Source: a virus. Taken from it: 64,000 nt of DNA. Both the position numbers and the translations under genes were made by a program. The stretch lies in IMG/VR virus record IMGVR_UViG_3300029258_002338, positions 1 to 64,000 of that record. The stretch is one strand, 5' to 3'. Below, piece after piece: positions 25,092 through 34,159 of the stretch. The notes under the pieces are model-generated. The model ran no database searches. It worked only from the letters and a program-made list of their open reading frames with translations, and was not told where the DNA came from. Position 1 is the stretch's first letter. Each line of letters begins with the position of its first letter.

Positions 25092-25318
25092 ATCAGCAAG
25101 TCCACGACGAGAACATCAACATCCGCCGGGTAGGCGACCTCGAGGTCTGCGCGCAGTGCGGCAACCCCATCGTCAGCAAGCAGCACCACGCCTACCAGGG
25201 GCCGGACAACCAGTGGTGGGCTCGCCTCGAGTGCACGCACTGCAACTGCGTGCTGCACATCCGCGGGCCCTTCAAGGACATCTCCCAGACGGGTTGCGGC
25301 CTCCCCGGGGTGCGTTAG
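25088..25318 (+). CDS. Zinc-ribbon protein
   Basis: 76 residues with CAQCGNP (about 22-28) and CTHCNC (about 50-55), a four-Cys zinc ribbon, coupled to the helicase by ATGA. May be a helicase or nuclease accessory factor; function unknown. Confidence 0.65.
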   Translation: MNQQVHDENINIRRVGDLEVCAQCGNPIVSKQHHAYQGPDNQWWARLECTHCNCVLHIRGPFKDISQTGCGLPGVR

Positions 25319-25819
25319 ATGGGGCAGCAGCGTAACATCACGGTGCTCGACAACGACCGCGGCGACCGACTCGTCGCCGAGCACCTGAAGCAAGCCATCA
25401 CGGCCATCACGGCGACCGGGCACACCGAGGAGTCGGCGCGCCAGATCATCGACATGATGGCCGTGGAGACCCACAAGATGGCCTTCGCGATGCTGCCATC
25501 GGCCACCGTGCACCAGCTCGCCGCGATCTGGGGCGCCGGCACGGCACTCGGCGTGGCCGAGCTGCTGATCGACGGGCACATCTCCGAGGGACAGGTGAGC
25601 GAGGTCGCAGAGATCTTCTGGTCCTCGTTCCGGCAGCGGATGCCCGAGGCCAAGCAGCGGATCGCGGCCTTCAAGGCCGAGTTCGAGAAGCAGCGCAAGG
25701 CCGCAGAGGACGCGCGAGCCCGAGCCGAGGCGGCGCAGGGCAAGCGGCCCGAGAGGTCGGACGGCCTCAAGCAAACCCGGTCGGGGCTCTACGTGCCGAA
25801 GTCGATGCTCAAGGAGTAG
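25319..25819 (+). CDS. Helical hypothetical protein
   Basis: 166 residues, all-helical by pattern, with a charged C-terminal coiled-coil (about 108-145, Lys/Glu/Ala) and a polar tail. It starts one base after the preceding stop and is followed by the nuclease gene. No family recognised. Confidence 0.6.
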   Translation: MGQQRNITVLDNDRGDRLVAEHLKQAITAITATGHTEESARQIIDMMAVETHKMAFAMLPSATVHQLAAIWGAGTALGVAELLIDGHISEGQVSEVAEIFWSSFRQRMPEAKQRIAAFKAEFEKQRKAAEDARARAEAAQGKRPERSDGLKQTRSGLYVPKSMLKE

Positions 25820-25824
25820 GGGAG

Positions 25825-26760
25825 ATGGACACCTGGGGAGACGTTTGGGCGACGAAGGCCGTCACGCCATCTTGGCAGGACGTCCTGAGCCCCGAGGAAC
25901 GGCAGGGGGGAGGCACCCCGTGGGGCAGCTCGCGGTGGGCCGTGTTCGAGCGGTGCGAGTACCTCTACTGGCTCAAGTACGTCAAGCGGATGAAGCTGGC
26001 CGAGCCCAGCCACCCGCTCGAGATCGGCGGCCTCGTCCACGAGTGCCTGGCGGCCTACTTCCAGACCTTCCTCGACTGGGCAGACGACGAGTCGAGCAAG
26101 GCCTGCGACCAGGCGTGTCTGGAGTCCATGTTCCGGCTGGTCGACCTCAACACCAAGCCGATCCCCCACATCGCCAACGAGGCGCGCCGGCTGCTCCAGG
26201 GGTGGCTGGTCATCAACGGACCCGGCACCTCGCACGACGAGCGGGCTCGGACCCTCGCGGTGGAGGCCTTCGCCGAGGTGAACCGAGACGGCTTCCCGTA
26301 CTCGACCCGCTTCGACCGTCTCCTGTGGGACCCCGAACTCGACGGCGTGGTCATCGAGGAGACCAAGACCGCCTCGCGCTACAGCGAGAGCTTGCTGCTC
26401 GGCTACCGCATGGACCCGCAGTTCCTCGGCCAGCAGTACGTCTACCGCCGCGGACGCCTCGACCGGAAGTACGGCCCGCTGCGCGGCTACCGGGTCAACC
26501 TGATCGTGAAGACCAAGGGCCCGGACGTCTACCAGGAGACCGTCCCGATCCTCGTGCCCCAGATCCGGGACTGGATGCAGGACAAGAAGCGGATGTGGTC
26601 CCGGCTCGTGCTCTGCGAGGCCGAGGGCCGGTGGCCCAAGCGGCGGGCCAACTGCGTGATGTACGGCCGGCGGTGCGAGGCGCACGACCACTGCGCTTGC
26701 CTCGGCAAGGGCGCGGGGGCCTATCGCGGGTGGGTCAAGAAGGAAGACTGGGAGGTCTGA
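25825..26760 (+). CDS. Cas4/RecB-like PD-(D/E)XK nuclease with Fe-S type cysteines
   Basis: 311 residues. FERCEYLYWLKYV (about 38-50) and GGLVHECLAAYF match the N-terminal motifs; the active site is FDRLLWDPELDGVVIEETKT with the D...ExK arrangement (about 156-175). One N-terminal Cys plus three C-terminal Cys (NCVMYGRRCEAHDHCAC) are placed as in Cas4/AddB-type iron-sulfur nucleases. Likely exonuclease for recombination-dependent replication, with the SNF2 helicase and Sak4-like ATPase in the same operon. Confidence 0.85.
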   Translation: MDTWGDVWATKAVTPSWQDVLSPEERQGGGTPWGSSRWAVFERCEYLYWLKYVKRMKLAEPSHPLEIGGLVHECLAAYFQTFLDWADDESSKACDQACLESMFRLVDLNTKPIPHIANEARRLLQGWLVINGPGTSHDERARTLAVEAFAEVNRDGFPYSTRFDRLLWDPELDGVVIEETKTASRYSESLLLGYRMDPQFLGQQYVYRRGRLDRKYGPLRGYRVNLIVKTKGPDVYQETVPILVPQIRDWMQDKKRMWSRLVLCEAEGRWPKRRANCVMYGRRCEAHDHCACLGKGAGAYRGWVKKEDWEV

Positions 26761-27158
26761 TGGGTTACTTGCAGTTCAAGATGCGCTTGGTTCGGAAGGA
26801 CGATGGTCTCCAGGTTCACAACGAGCTGGAGGGCAGCGACTTCGAGGCCTCGGTCTCGGAGATCTGCCTCACCTTCGCCAGCTACCTGGCTCAGATCCTC
26901 AAGGACCAGGCCATCAACAAGCTGGAGGAGCCCGACCCCACTCGGCCTCCAGACGTGCGCCAGGGGCACTTGCTGGGCTCCTACTTGCTTCAATCCATCG
27001 AGGCGACCCTCGACGCCTTCGCGGACGCCACCGACGACGACTCCCAGATCCTCGAGGACATGACCTTCGTGATGCAGCACACCTGGGAGAAGCAGCTGGC
27101 CAACAAGCTGGCCGAGATGGCGATGCGCCAGGGCGCCTCCTCCGACGAGGTCAACTGA
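26760..27158 (+). CDS. Acidic hypothetical protein
   Basis: 132 residues beginning at the TGATG junction with the nuclease gene. Helical, acidic in the second half, no Cys. It may be a partner of the nuclease; no family recognised. Confidence 0.6.
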   Translation: MGYLQFKMRLVRKDDGLQVHNELEGSDFEASVSEICLTFASYLAQILKDQAINKLEEPDPTRPPDVRQGHLLGSYLLQSIEATLDAFADATDDDSQILEDMTFVMQHTWEKQLANKLAEMAMRQGASSDEVN

Positions 27159-27460
27159 TGCGCCACTGGGAGTACAGGGTCCTGACGGACGCGGACGAGA
27201 GCTACTTCTGCGAGGAGTGCCAGATGGAGCACCGCGTACCCCTCGAAGACACCCTGAACCACGAGCACAACTTCGGCTGGGAGCCCGTGAGCGTGGGCAT
27301 GGGCGGCGTGAGCGACGACGGGAATCCGAACTACCTGGTGATCCTGCGGCGGCCCATCCGGCCTCCGCATCTCTGCAAACACCGAGACGACGAGACGACG
27401 CGAGAGTCAACGACCAAGAAAGGATGTGAAGATGGCCCTCAACGTGAAACGGACGAGTGA
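27158..27460 (+). CDS. Small protein with cysteine knuckle
   Basis: 100 residues, strand-rich first 70 residues with FCEECQMEH (about 17-25) and a conserved-looking NYLVILRRP; the last 25 residues are polar and overlap the next start by 29 nt. The pattern W-E-Y-R-V at the start recalls DUF4177-like small proteins, but this is a weak match. Function unknown. Confidence 0.55.
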   Translation: MRHWEYRVLTDADESYFCEECQMEHRVPLEDTLNHEHNFGWEPVSVGMGGVSDDGNPNYLVILRRPIRPPHLCKHRDDETTRESTTKKGCEDGPQRETDE

Positions 27461-28214
27461 GATCGCCGGGCCCGGAGCCCGCGCGACCGTGCTCTGCTAC
27501 GGGAGGAACGGCAGCGGCAAGACCCGCTTCGCCGCGACCTTCCCCCACCCCTACTTCCTCGTGCCACAGAGCGCGGCCAACGAGATGAAGACGGTCGCAG
27601 CCTACGACCTGCCCGTCATCACCTTCGGCTCCGTGCAGGAGCTGGGCTCGCAGGCCAAGGAGCTGGTCACGATGGTCCAGTCCGGCAAGGTGACCGACTG
27701 CAAGACGATCGTGGTCGACAACCTCACCGCGATCCAGCAAGACGCCGAGCAGGAGTTGAAGCAGCGCCTCGGTCGGCGCCAGCTCCGCATCCAGGACTGG
27801 GGCGAGTTCGGCGACTTCTTCGTCGGCTTGCTCCACGCCCTGCACCAGAGCCCGACCCACGTCGTCTGGATCACGCACAGCGAGGTCACGACCATCACGA
27901 GCGAGAGCCAGCCCGACACCGTGGTGCACGGCTACACCCTGATCGGCAACCGCTCCAAGCGCCTGTTCCCCAACCGCGCGGACTTCATCCTCTACCACGA
28001 GGCCGTCGATCGCGGCGTGCACTACGCCAAGACCCACGACGGGCAGCAGACCGAGTACCTCGTGAACCTGAAGCCCAAGGGTCCGTGGGACGCCCGCATC
28101 CGCGTCGAGGCCAACCGGAACCGCGACATCCCGCAGACCATCCCCAACCACTACGACGAGCTGGCCACCATTGTGGGCTGGCCGTCCCAGCAAGAGGCCG
28201 AGGAGGCCGCGTAG
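27432..28214 (+). CDS. Sak4-like/AAA_24 RecA-family ATPase
   Basis: 260 residues from ATG 27432 (AGGA seven bases upstream; a GTG two codons earlier is less well placed). Walker A GRNGSGKT (about 25-32), Walker B KTIVVDNLT (about 91-99), and a later HVVWITHSEV strand. This is the AAA_24 phage ATPase group, whose Sak4 members promote single-strand annealing and work with a single-strand binding protein, which is the next gene. Confidence 0.85.
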   Translation: MALNVKRTSEIAGPGARATVLCYGRNGSGKTRFAATFPHPYFLVPQSAANEMKTVAAYDLPVITFGSVQELGSQAKELVTMVQSGKVTDCKTIVVDNLTAIQQDAEQELKQRLGRRQLRIQDWGEFGDFFVGLLHALHQSPTHVVWITHSEVTTITSESQPDTVVHGYTLIGNRSKRLFPNRADFILYHEAVDRGVHYAKTHDGQQTEYLVNLKPKGPWDARIRVEANRNRDIPQTIPNHYDELATIVGWPSQQEAEEAA

Positions 28215-28300
28215 GAGGTGACCCACACGAAAGACGCTGAGTAACCGGTGCTGCAAGCGACAACGTGAAAGACGAAGACGACAACAAAGGAGAAAAAAAG

Positions 28301-28795
28301 ATGAGCGTTTTCGGATTCGAGTGGGATGGCCACGAGGCCGTCGGGACCGGGTTCCCGGAGCTGCCCCCCGGGCAGTACGTGTTCGAGATCAAGGACGCCT
28401 CTCCGGGCGTCGAGACCGACACGTCGGGCAAGCCCTACTTCCAGCTCCAGCTCGAGGTGATGGAGGACATCACCCACAACGGCAAGCACGTCGGGATGCG
28501 CCGCGGCGAGTACTGCTCGCTGGACTCCGAGCGCGGCCCCAGCGGCTTCGCCCGCATCCAGTTCACCAAGGGCTTGCTCGAGGACATGGGCCGCGAGGAC
28601 GTGCTGCGCCCCGACAAGGGGCCGCAGGACCTGATCGGGCACGTCTTCAAGGCCGCCATCCGCAAGAAGGGCGACTACCTCAACCTCGTGGGCGCCGAGC
28701 CGTTCGACGGCCCGGTCGAGGCCACGCGCGAAGACCCGGCCCCGGCGCCCCAGGCGGCGCAGCCGGCCCCGCGGCGCACGGGCGCCCGGCGGTAG
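28301..28795 (+). CDS. DUF669-like single-stranded DNA binding protein
   Basis: 164 residues after AAAGGAG. The pattern GFPELPPGQYVFEIKD near the start, then FQLQLEVME and GRIQF-like strands, fits DUF669 phage proteins, which have an OB-type fold and sit next to Sak4-like ATPases. The Pro/Ala-rich C-terminus (about 135-164) lacks the acidic tip of bacterial SSB. Prediction rests on pattern plus context. Confidence 0.7.
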   Translation: MSVFGFEWDGHEAVGTGFPELPPGQYVFEIKDASPGVETDTSGKPYFQLQLEVMEDITHNGKHVGMRRGEYCSLDSERGPSGFARIQFTKGLLEDMGREDVLRPDKGPQDLIGHVFKAAIRKKGDYLNLVGAEPFDGPVEATREDPAPAPQAAQPAPRRTGARR

Positions 28796-28802
28796 TCGCG
28801 AG

Positions 28803-29090
28803 ATGACCGGACGGGGATCGGGGATTCCGGTGATTCCGCTCGAACGGGAGTTCCCGGGACTGCGGGTGAGGCTGCTGGCTGATCGTCAGGAAGGCGTCGT
28901 CCTCTGGGACGTGTGGACGCTGGACGACGACGGAGAGGTGATCCGCCACGAGTCTCGTCGACTCGAGCCACAGGAGCTGCACTACATGGGCGACATGGTG
29001 TCGCTCTTGAAGGAGGCCCTCAAAGCCTTGACTCCACGGCGTCGGGTTGACCACTGGAAGCTCCGATCCCCCGACGGGGTGACATCATGA
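28803..29090 (+). CDS. Hypothetical protein
   Basis: 95 residues, alpha/beta, starting seven bases after the single-strand binding protein gene and coupled to the next gene by ATGA. No recognised domain. Confidence 0.58.
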   Translation: MTGRGSGIPVIPLEREFPGLRVRLLADRQEGVVLWDVWTLDDDGEVIRHESRRLEPQELHYMGDMVSLLKEALKALTPRRRVDHWKLRSPDGVTS

Positions 29091-29323
29091 AATCAACCAA
29101 GACCTTCAACTACTCCCGAGGGTTCCAAGACGCCCTCGACGAAATAGCTCGCGTCCGCGCCGCCCTGCTGCAAGCCGAGCCCCCCGAGATGGAGAACCCT
29201 CTCGGCTTGGCCTACACCGCGAGAGTGCTCGAGCAGGTCCACTCCCACTTGCAGCTCTACGTCACGGGCACCGATCCCAAGCTGGCCCGGCTGCTGCTCC
29301 GGCCTTCGGAAGGAGAAGCCTGA
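29087..29323 (+). CDS. Small helical protein
   Basis: 78 residues, helical, overlapping both neighbours by a few bases (ATGA, TGATG). No recognised domain. Confidence 0.55.
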   Translation: MKSTKTFNYSRGFQDALDEIARVRAALLQAEPPEMENPLGLAYTARVLEQVHSHLQLYVTGTDPKLARLLLRPSEGEA

Positions 29324-29562
29324 TGCCCCACTTCAAGATCCCCGGGTACGTGAAGCTCGAGAAGTTCGTCTCCGAGGAGGCGCTCGACTCCCTCTACCGC
29401 GTGTGCTGGATGGCGCTGGACGACGCCTCGCCCGTCCGCCTCCAGATCCAGGGGCGGCTACCCGACGAGGAGCTGGGCGAGCGCAACCGCCGCGTGATGG
29501 CCGTCAAGGAGTTCGCGGCGTTGGTCTGGGAGGCCTTGCAGCGCAAGCGCGGCGAGGGATAG
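29323..29562 (+). CDS. Small helical protein
   Basis: 79 residues with two predicted helices and a basic C-terminus; overlaps the preceding stop. No recognised domain. Confidence 0.55.
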   Translation: MPHFKIPGYVKLEKFVSEEALDSLYRVCWMALDDASPVRLQIQGRLPDEELGERNRRVMAVKEFAALVWEALQRKRGEG

Positions 29563-29579
29563 CGAGAGGAGATATCGAG

Positions 29580-31034
29580 ATGCCTATCGACAAGAGTCAA
29601 TCCGCCGCGGGGATGCTGTGGCGGTCTTCGACCTGCGTCCAAAGTGAAACGTTGCCTCGCAGCGTCGCAGGGGTGGAGCGCCACGCCGTTTTCGAGGGGT
29701 GGGTACAACCCGGCAAGCTGCCCGACGGCGTCCGGTTGTCCATGGGGGCCGCGGCTCGCCTCGATGACGACAACGTCCGCCAAGACTACGAAGTGGACGG
29801 TGAGGGCCACCTCGTCCGGCTGGGCAACCAGATCGACGAGGAGCTGTACCCTGCATATGGGCTGAAGTACATCGACAACGCCGGGGAGCGCTGCACCAAC
29901 TATGGGATGGCAGAATTCACGGCAGACACATTCGGCACCGTCGCAAAGGTGGAGCGTTGGGGCGGCTTCGGCTCCTGGGCCGACACCCCCCGCAACCGCG
30001 AGCTGGGGCTCTTCAAGGGCGAGGAGCCCGAGAAGCAGTGCATGGTCTGCAACGGCGCGGTGGACCCCAACGACAACCACCAGACCTGCAACCCGATGTT
30101 CACAGGCAACCTGTGCGCCCAGTGTGACGGGACATGGGCTGCCTCCCATGGGGGCAACACTGATGGCATCTTCGGCGAGATGCAGGCGTTCCTCGAGCGT
30201 CACGGGTTCGGCCCCGACAAGCCGCCCAAGCAGGCCGACCTCGTCGCTGCCTACCGGGGCACCATGGATCCCTACTGGTGGCAGCACAAGATGTGCTCCC
30301 CGAAGAAGGGTTGGCGCGACACCGAAGCACTCGACGAGCCCGAGAAGCCCAAGGGGCCAGATGGGGCTGTCTTCAAACGCACCTGCGACTACTGCTTTGG
30401 TACCGGCGACGTGGACGAATCGGGTCTGTGCGAGGACTGCCGGCAGTACATAGCGGACCACAAACCTCACACCGAGCACACCGCCTGGATCAAGGCCAAG
30501 CTCGCAGACGGCCGCGTCGTCGAGTCGCCGATGCCCTCGCCCAAGGACGGCTGGGTCGAGACGTGGTCGGAGCGGTGGCAGGAGGGTGAGTGCGCGACGT
30601 TGGCGGGTTCTGCGGCCAACACGGTGCATTGCCAGGACGTGTGGCACCCTACAGGAACCACCACTGATCTGCAATTCTTCGAAGGTAGCCCAGAGGCCTT
30701 GTGGGTGAGGGACATGCGAGGTCCCCTCGTCAAGCGCCGCTCCGTTGGCGCGACGACAATCCAGCCCTCTATCCTCGAAGCCAAACGCTTCGAGCGCAAG
30801 GTCGAGCCCGAGGAGCTGCCGGGGTACGCGACGGCGCAGTCTGTGGAGGACCGGACAGTTGCGGAGCTGAAGTCGATGCAGGCCCACTACGGCTACGGCG
30901 ACGGCGGCTGGGGCCAGCCCAAGCAGGAGCCCTCCAAGTACCAGCAGAAGCTCCAAGAGGAGACCGCCGAGGATGGCCAGCGCCAAGACGCCAAGGCGCT
31001 GAAGGCCTACCCTCCGGGGAGTTGGGAGGAGTAG
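29580..31034 (+). CDS. Large hypothetical protein with two zinc-knuckle clusters
   Basis: 484 residues from ATG 29580 behind GAGGAG; a longer open frame upstream is a shadow. Two Cys clusters: CMVCNGA...CNPMF...CAQCDG (about 155-182) and CDYCFGTGDVDESGLCEDC (about 269-287), each able to hold a zinc. The C-terminus is charged and Gln-rich. Base usage is slightly less GC-rich than its neighbours. It lies between replication genes and a string of small genes; function unknown. Confidence 0.62.
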   Translation: MPIDKSQSAAGMLWRSSTCVQSETLPRSVAGVERHAVFEGWVQPGKLPDGVRLSMGAAARLDDDNVRQDYEVDGEGHLVRLGNQIDEELYPAYGLKYIDNAGERCTNYGMAEFTADTFGTVAKVERWGGFGSWADTPRNRELGLFKGEEPEKQCMVCNGAVDPNDNHQTCNPMFTGNLCAQCDGTWAASHGGNTDGIFGEMQAFLERHGFGPDKPPKQADLVAAYRGTMDPYWWQHKMCSPKKGWRDTEALDEPEKPKGPDGAVFKRTCDYCFGTGDVDESGLCEDCRQYIADHKPHTEHTAWIKAKLADGRVVESPMPSPKDGWVETWSERWQEGECATLAGSAANTVHCQDVWHPTGTTTDLQFFEGSPEALWVRDMRGPLVKRRSVGATTIQPSILEAKRFERKVEPEELPGYATAQSVEDRTVAELKSMQAHYGYGDGGWGQPKQEPSKYQQKLQEETAEDGQRQDAKALKAYPPGSWEE

Positions 31035-31036
31035 CC

Positions 31037-31315
31037 GTGGGCAGGAACAGCTACTGGTGCAAACTCACCGGCTCCGCGTGTATGTTGGAGGTCGAGTACA
31101 CCTGCGCCTGCGCGGGGGTACCAGACGCCGACGGGGACGACAGGTGCCACTACTACGAGCCCGGTGACCGGCGGATGTGGCCCGAGTCGCTGGACGGTGA
31201 GCGCCCGACCATGCTCTGCAAGCACTACCGGGAGGGCGATCTGTGCCGGTGCCCCACGGCGGTGAAGAAGTGGGCCGAGAGCACCATCGAGGACCTCTGG
31301 GCCGTGGGGGAGTAG
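31037..31315 (+). CDS. Small Cys-rich protein, GTG start
   Basis: 92 residues starting at GTG 31037 behind GGGAGGAG, which is itself made by the last codons of the preceding gene. Eight Cys (CKLTGSAC, CACAG, CHYY, CKHY, CRC) are spaced as in a metal-binding module. Function unknown. Confidence 0.6.
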   Translation: MGRNSYWCKLTGSACMLEVEYTCACAGVPDADGDDRCHYYEPGDRRMWPESLDGERPTMLCKHYREGDLCRCPTAVKKWAESTIEDLWAVGE

Positions 31316-31546
31316 GTGGCTGACACTGGGACAATCACCATCACCTTCGAGGAGGGCGAAGACGGTGAGCAGACCGTGAGGACTTGGGTGAAGGGGTCTA
31401 TCGATTTGGATCGTCTGGTGGAGGGGTTCATGTGGAGTCTGACCTCGATCCTGCGGAACAACGGGGTGGACGACACCGAGATCCCCGACCACGTCCGCGA
31501 GCATCTGCGTGACGCGATGCTCGGCGAGTCTTCCAAGAAGGAGTAG
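31316..31546 (+). CDS. Small acidic protein, GTG start
   Basis: 76 residues from GTG 31316, directly after the preceding TAG; GGGGGAG just before serves as ribosome binding site. Acidic strand-rich N-terminus, helical C-terminus. Not recognised. Confidence 0.55.
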   Translation: MADTGTITITFEEGEDGEQTVRTWVKGSIDLDRLVEGFMWSLTSILRNNGVDDTEIPDHVREHLRDAMLGESSKKE

Positions 31547-31548
31547 CC

Positions 31549-31800
31549 ATGCCAACGAAGACCCTGCCCTACGACGCCAAGGAGAAGATCGTCAGCAACG
31601 TCCACTTCGTCCGCGCAGCCTTCGAGAGGATGGTGCAAGAGGGCATCGTGGACTTCGCCTTCGACCCGAGGTCGGATTACCACTACGACTTCATCGAGCA
31701 CACCGTCACCTTCCACGTCACCTTCCGCACGGAGTACTCATCCGAGGAGGCCCGCCAGAAGATGATAGAGGTGCTGGGGCTGGAGCCGGAGGAGGGGTAG
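31549..31800 (+). CDS. Hypothetical protein
   Basis: 83 residues, alpha/beta, two bases after the preceding stop; ribosome binding site AAGGAG is encoded in the tail of that gene. No recognised domain. Confidence 0.55.
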   Translation: MPTKTLPYDAKEKIVSNVHFVRAAFERMVQEGIVDFAFDPRSDYHYDFIEHTVTFHVTFRTEYSSEEARQKMIEVLGLEPEEG

Positions 31801-32139
31801 ATGGATCCGCGACAGGTAGTGTACACCAGCGCGCAGGTCATGGCGCAGGCGGCCGAGAAGCTCGTTGACGAGATCGGCGCGGTGGCCTATGCGCAGTTGG
31901 TACTCAAGGCCCTCGGAGTTCCCCCCCACAAGATTTCAGATGATCCGCAGACGCTCAGCACCCAGATGGCCCAGGCCCTCCAAGTGCTGATGCTGTCAGA
32001 GACGAGCGACGACCAGTTCTACAACCTAATCGGTGAGGTCGCGAAGGCCGGGGGGACTGAGGTCAAGCAGTGCATCGCCGCCGAGCTGTTGCTGATCCAG
32101 CAACTGGGATTGAAGTTCGAGGAGGAGGAGGAGGAGTGA
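31801..32139 (+). CDS. Hypothetical helical protein with poly-Glu tail
   Basis: 112 residues, helical, ending in six Glu whose codons (GAGGAGGAG) are also the ribosome binding site of the next gene. No recognised domain. Confidence 0.55.
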   Translation: MDPRQVVYTSAQVMAQAAEKLVDEIGAVAYAQLVLKALGVPPHKISDDPQTLSTQMAQALQVLMLSETSDDQFYNLIGEVAKAGGTEVKQCIAAELLLIQQLGLKFEEEEEE

Positions 32140-32141
32140 GG

Positions 32142-32849
32142 ATGACACTTTGGCAACGTTTTAAGTTGTGGTTCAAGCCGCGGCGCGAACGGGAGCTATT
32201 CCTCGCCATGGGTGGGGGCCGTAACGTGTACCGTAGTTTGCGCGTCGAGCCTGGATCGATGTCCATGGAGGTAGGCACCACGGTGGCGGGCGCAACGGAT
32301 CAAGACCTGCGTGAAGAGGTGGAGCCAGTAGAGGTTCTGCGCCTACTCGAAGAACCCGTGAAGTTCAGCATCGAGGCCCTCGACGAGAAGATTACCAAGC
32401 TCGAAGATCATGCGTTGCTGGCGGCCGAGGCCAACGATTCGGTGCCTGGCGATGTCTACCACGCCATCCAGGTACTCAAGGCACGCCGCCGCTACAACGA
32501 TGTAGCCCACGAGATCTGCTGGCCGACCACGACGCAACAACGCATCGACGAGCTGTGCACAAAATACAAGCTGCGTCACGGTTCAGCTGTAATGTTCCTT
32601 CCTGGCCTCCCCGCCCAGGCCCTACGCGAGATGTCGAAGTATCGTAGGGCCGTCTACGACAAGGTGGTAAAGAAGGGCGAATCTCTAGACCCACGGCCAG
32701 ACTACTCGCTCATCGCCAAGCCCCAGCACTTCCGTACTGAGCGAAAGGGAGATCCTATCCTGTTGGCGAAATCTCCGTTCGGGGAGTTCTTCTACGTCCT
32801 CTGTGCCTGGGATGAGGAGGTCAACATTGTCGAGGAGTTGCTGGCATGA
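32142..32849 (+). CDS. Hypothetical protein
   Basis: 235 residues, basic N-terminus (QRFKLWFKPRRERE), then alpha/beta. Codon use is visibly less GC-rich than the replication genes. Short gap to the next gene. No recognised domain. Confidence 0.58.
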   Translation: MTLWQRFKLWFKPRRERELFLAMGGGRNVYRSLRVEPGSMSMEVGTTVAGATDQDLREEVEPVEVLRLLEEPVKFSIEALDEKITKLEDHALLAAEANDSVPGDVYHAIQVLKARRRYNDVAHEICWPTTTQQRIDELCTKYKLRHGSAVMFLPGLPAQALREMSKYRRAVYDKVVKKGESLDPRPDYSLIAKPQHFRTERKGDPILLAKSPFGEFFYVLCAWDEEVNIVEELLA

Positions 32850-32871
32850 AACAGCTCTACGAGTACCTAGG

Positions 32872-33108
32872 ATGAAGTTTGAACCCCACCACTGCGGATT
32901 TTGCCTCCACTCGTCTCCGTCGCCCAAGTATGGGCGTGGGTTCCAGGTGTGCATGATCCACCCCGACGACTCCGAGGACGGCTACGAGCTGTGTGGGTGG
33001 GTGAGGCAGCGCAGCAACATCATCCCACTGGGTGGCGAGCGTGGGGACTTCTGCCCCGATCACACCCCCATCGCGACGGCCCAGTGGGCCGATACAGGAG
33101 AACGATAA
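32872..33108 (+). CDS. Small zinc-knuckle protein
   Basis: 78 residues with CGFCLHS (about 8-14), VCMIHP, LCGWV and FCPDH; a likely four-Cys/His metal site. The ribosome binding site is weak. Function unknown. Confidence 0.55.
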   Translation: MKFEPHHCGFCLHSSPSPKYGRGFQVCMIHPDDSEDGYELCGWVRQRSNIIPLGGERGDFCPDHTPIATAQWADTGER

Positions 33109-33109
33109 A

Positions 33110-33346
33110 ATGACCGCCATCACCCACTACTGCCCCAGCTGCGACACCCCGCTCGAGGTTCGTGAGTACGGACCCGAGGAGGATTGTGGCCTCGGCGAGC
33201 CCGGCCACGATGCCTACCTCGAATGCCCGCGCTGCAACTGGGAAGCCAGCGCCATCGAGCAGGACTCGTTCTGCGCGGCCTGGGCGCACGTCACCGGGTG
33301 CCACAGTCGCGGCATCACCCTGATCAACGAGCCCAGGGAGAAATAA
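33110..33346 (+). CDS. Zinc-ribbon protein
   Basis: 78 residues with CPSCDTP (about 8-14) and CPRCNWE (about 39-45) after an AGGAGAACG site. Typical restriction-alleviation/zinc-ribbon look (Lar-like small phage proteins), though I cannot confirm the family. Confidence 0.62.
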   Translation: MTAITHYCPSCDTPLEVREYGPEEDCGLGEPGHDAYLECPRCNWEASAIEQDSFCAAWAHVTGCHSRGITLINEPREK

Positions 33347-33347
33347 C

Positions 33348-33974
33348 ATGACCAAGAACATCATCAGATCCATAACCGTCTGGGACGAGTACGCTGGTGG
33401 CGAGCGCCGTCCGCACCTCATCGAGGCCAAGGATCTCGCCGACGCGCGGGATCAGGTCTGCAAGCTCATCCGCAAGGTGGGCTGCCAGCGGCAGCTCCCT
33501 CTGACCCACCAGGCGATCATCCACCGCGGCTGGCCCCCGAAGCCCGGCGACTACGTCATCCACGTCGGGGCGCTGGAGAGCATCGAAGACGTGTTCCTGG
33601 GCAAAGCCGCGTCGGTGGCCGTTGGCGCGCACGACCGGATAACTCGCGACTGCACGCCACACAACCCGACGTACACGTTGGAGTCGGGCACGATGGTGCA
33701 CCTCACCAACGAGGGGCGGCTGTTCGACGAGAAGAACCCCGCCAGGGTCTGCCACTTCTGCGGGCACGCCTTCTTCAGCGAGACGCTGATCCAGATCGAC
33801 GGGGCGGACGAGGACGGGCTGAACGAGTGGGCGTGCTCGACGTGTTACGGCGAGCTGGTCCCCCGCGCCAACGCCCTCCTCTGGCGCGTCCGCAAGATCC
33901 TCGAAAGCGACATGGCTCACACCGACCCAGTGGCCCTGGTGGCGAAGCTGCAGAAGCTCGTGGCGCAGAAGTAG
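33348..33974 (+). CDS. Hypothetical protein with zinc knuckles, 3' end altered by an insertion
   Basis: 208 residues. An N-terminal alpha/beta part, then CHFCGHA (about 132-138) and CSTCYGE (about 161-167), and a C-terminal helix ending LVAKLQKLVAQK. The last codons are repeated downstream at 34734-34753, after an HNH endonuclease gene, followed there by EDAK and a stop. This suggests the original protein ended KLVAQKEDAK and was clipped by insertion. Confidence 0.62.
   Translation: MTKNIIRSITVWDEYAGGERRPHLIEAKDLADARDQVCKLIRKVGCQRQLPLTHQAIIHRGWPPKPGDYVIHVGALESIEDVFLGKAASVAVGAHDRITRDCTPHNPTYTLESGTMVHLTNEGRLFDEKNPARVCHFCGHAFFSETLIQIDGADEDGLNEWACSTCYGELVPRANALLWRVRKILESDMAHTDPVALVAKLQKLVAQK
33952..33971 (+). 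repeat. Left copy of 20-bp direct repeat around the HNH insertion
   Basis: AGAAGCTCGTGGCGCAGAAG, identical to 34734-34753. It encodes the end of the 33348-33974 gene. Confidence 0.85.
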
Positions 33975-33979
33975 GGCCG

Positions 33980-34159
33980 ATGCCCGTCGTCCACAAGCTC
34001 GAGAAGGGGCCCATGCCGACGCGCACGATGTGCGGCTTGGTGCCTTGGTATATGCACCCAACCTGGGACTGGCCCAAGGACAACCGCTTCGCTCGCACGG
34101 TGCACCAGAGCTGGCGCGGCGTGACCTGCAAGCGCTGCTTGCGCACCAAGCCTCGATGA
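33980..34159 (+). CDS. Small Trp/Cys protein of the HNH insert
   Basis: 59 residues with three Cys (RTMCGL, CKRC) and several Trp; ATGA overlap with the HNH gene start. Both lie between the two copies of the 20-bp repeat. It may be an accessory of the endonuclease or a passenger; not recognised. Confidence 0.5.
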   Translation: MPVVHKLEKGPMPTRTMCGLVPWYMHPTWDWPKDNRFARTVHQSWRGVTCKRCLRTKPR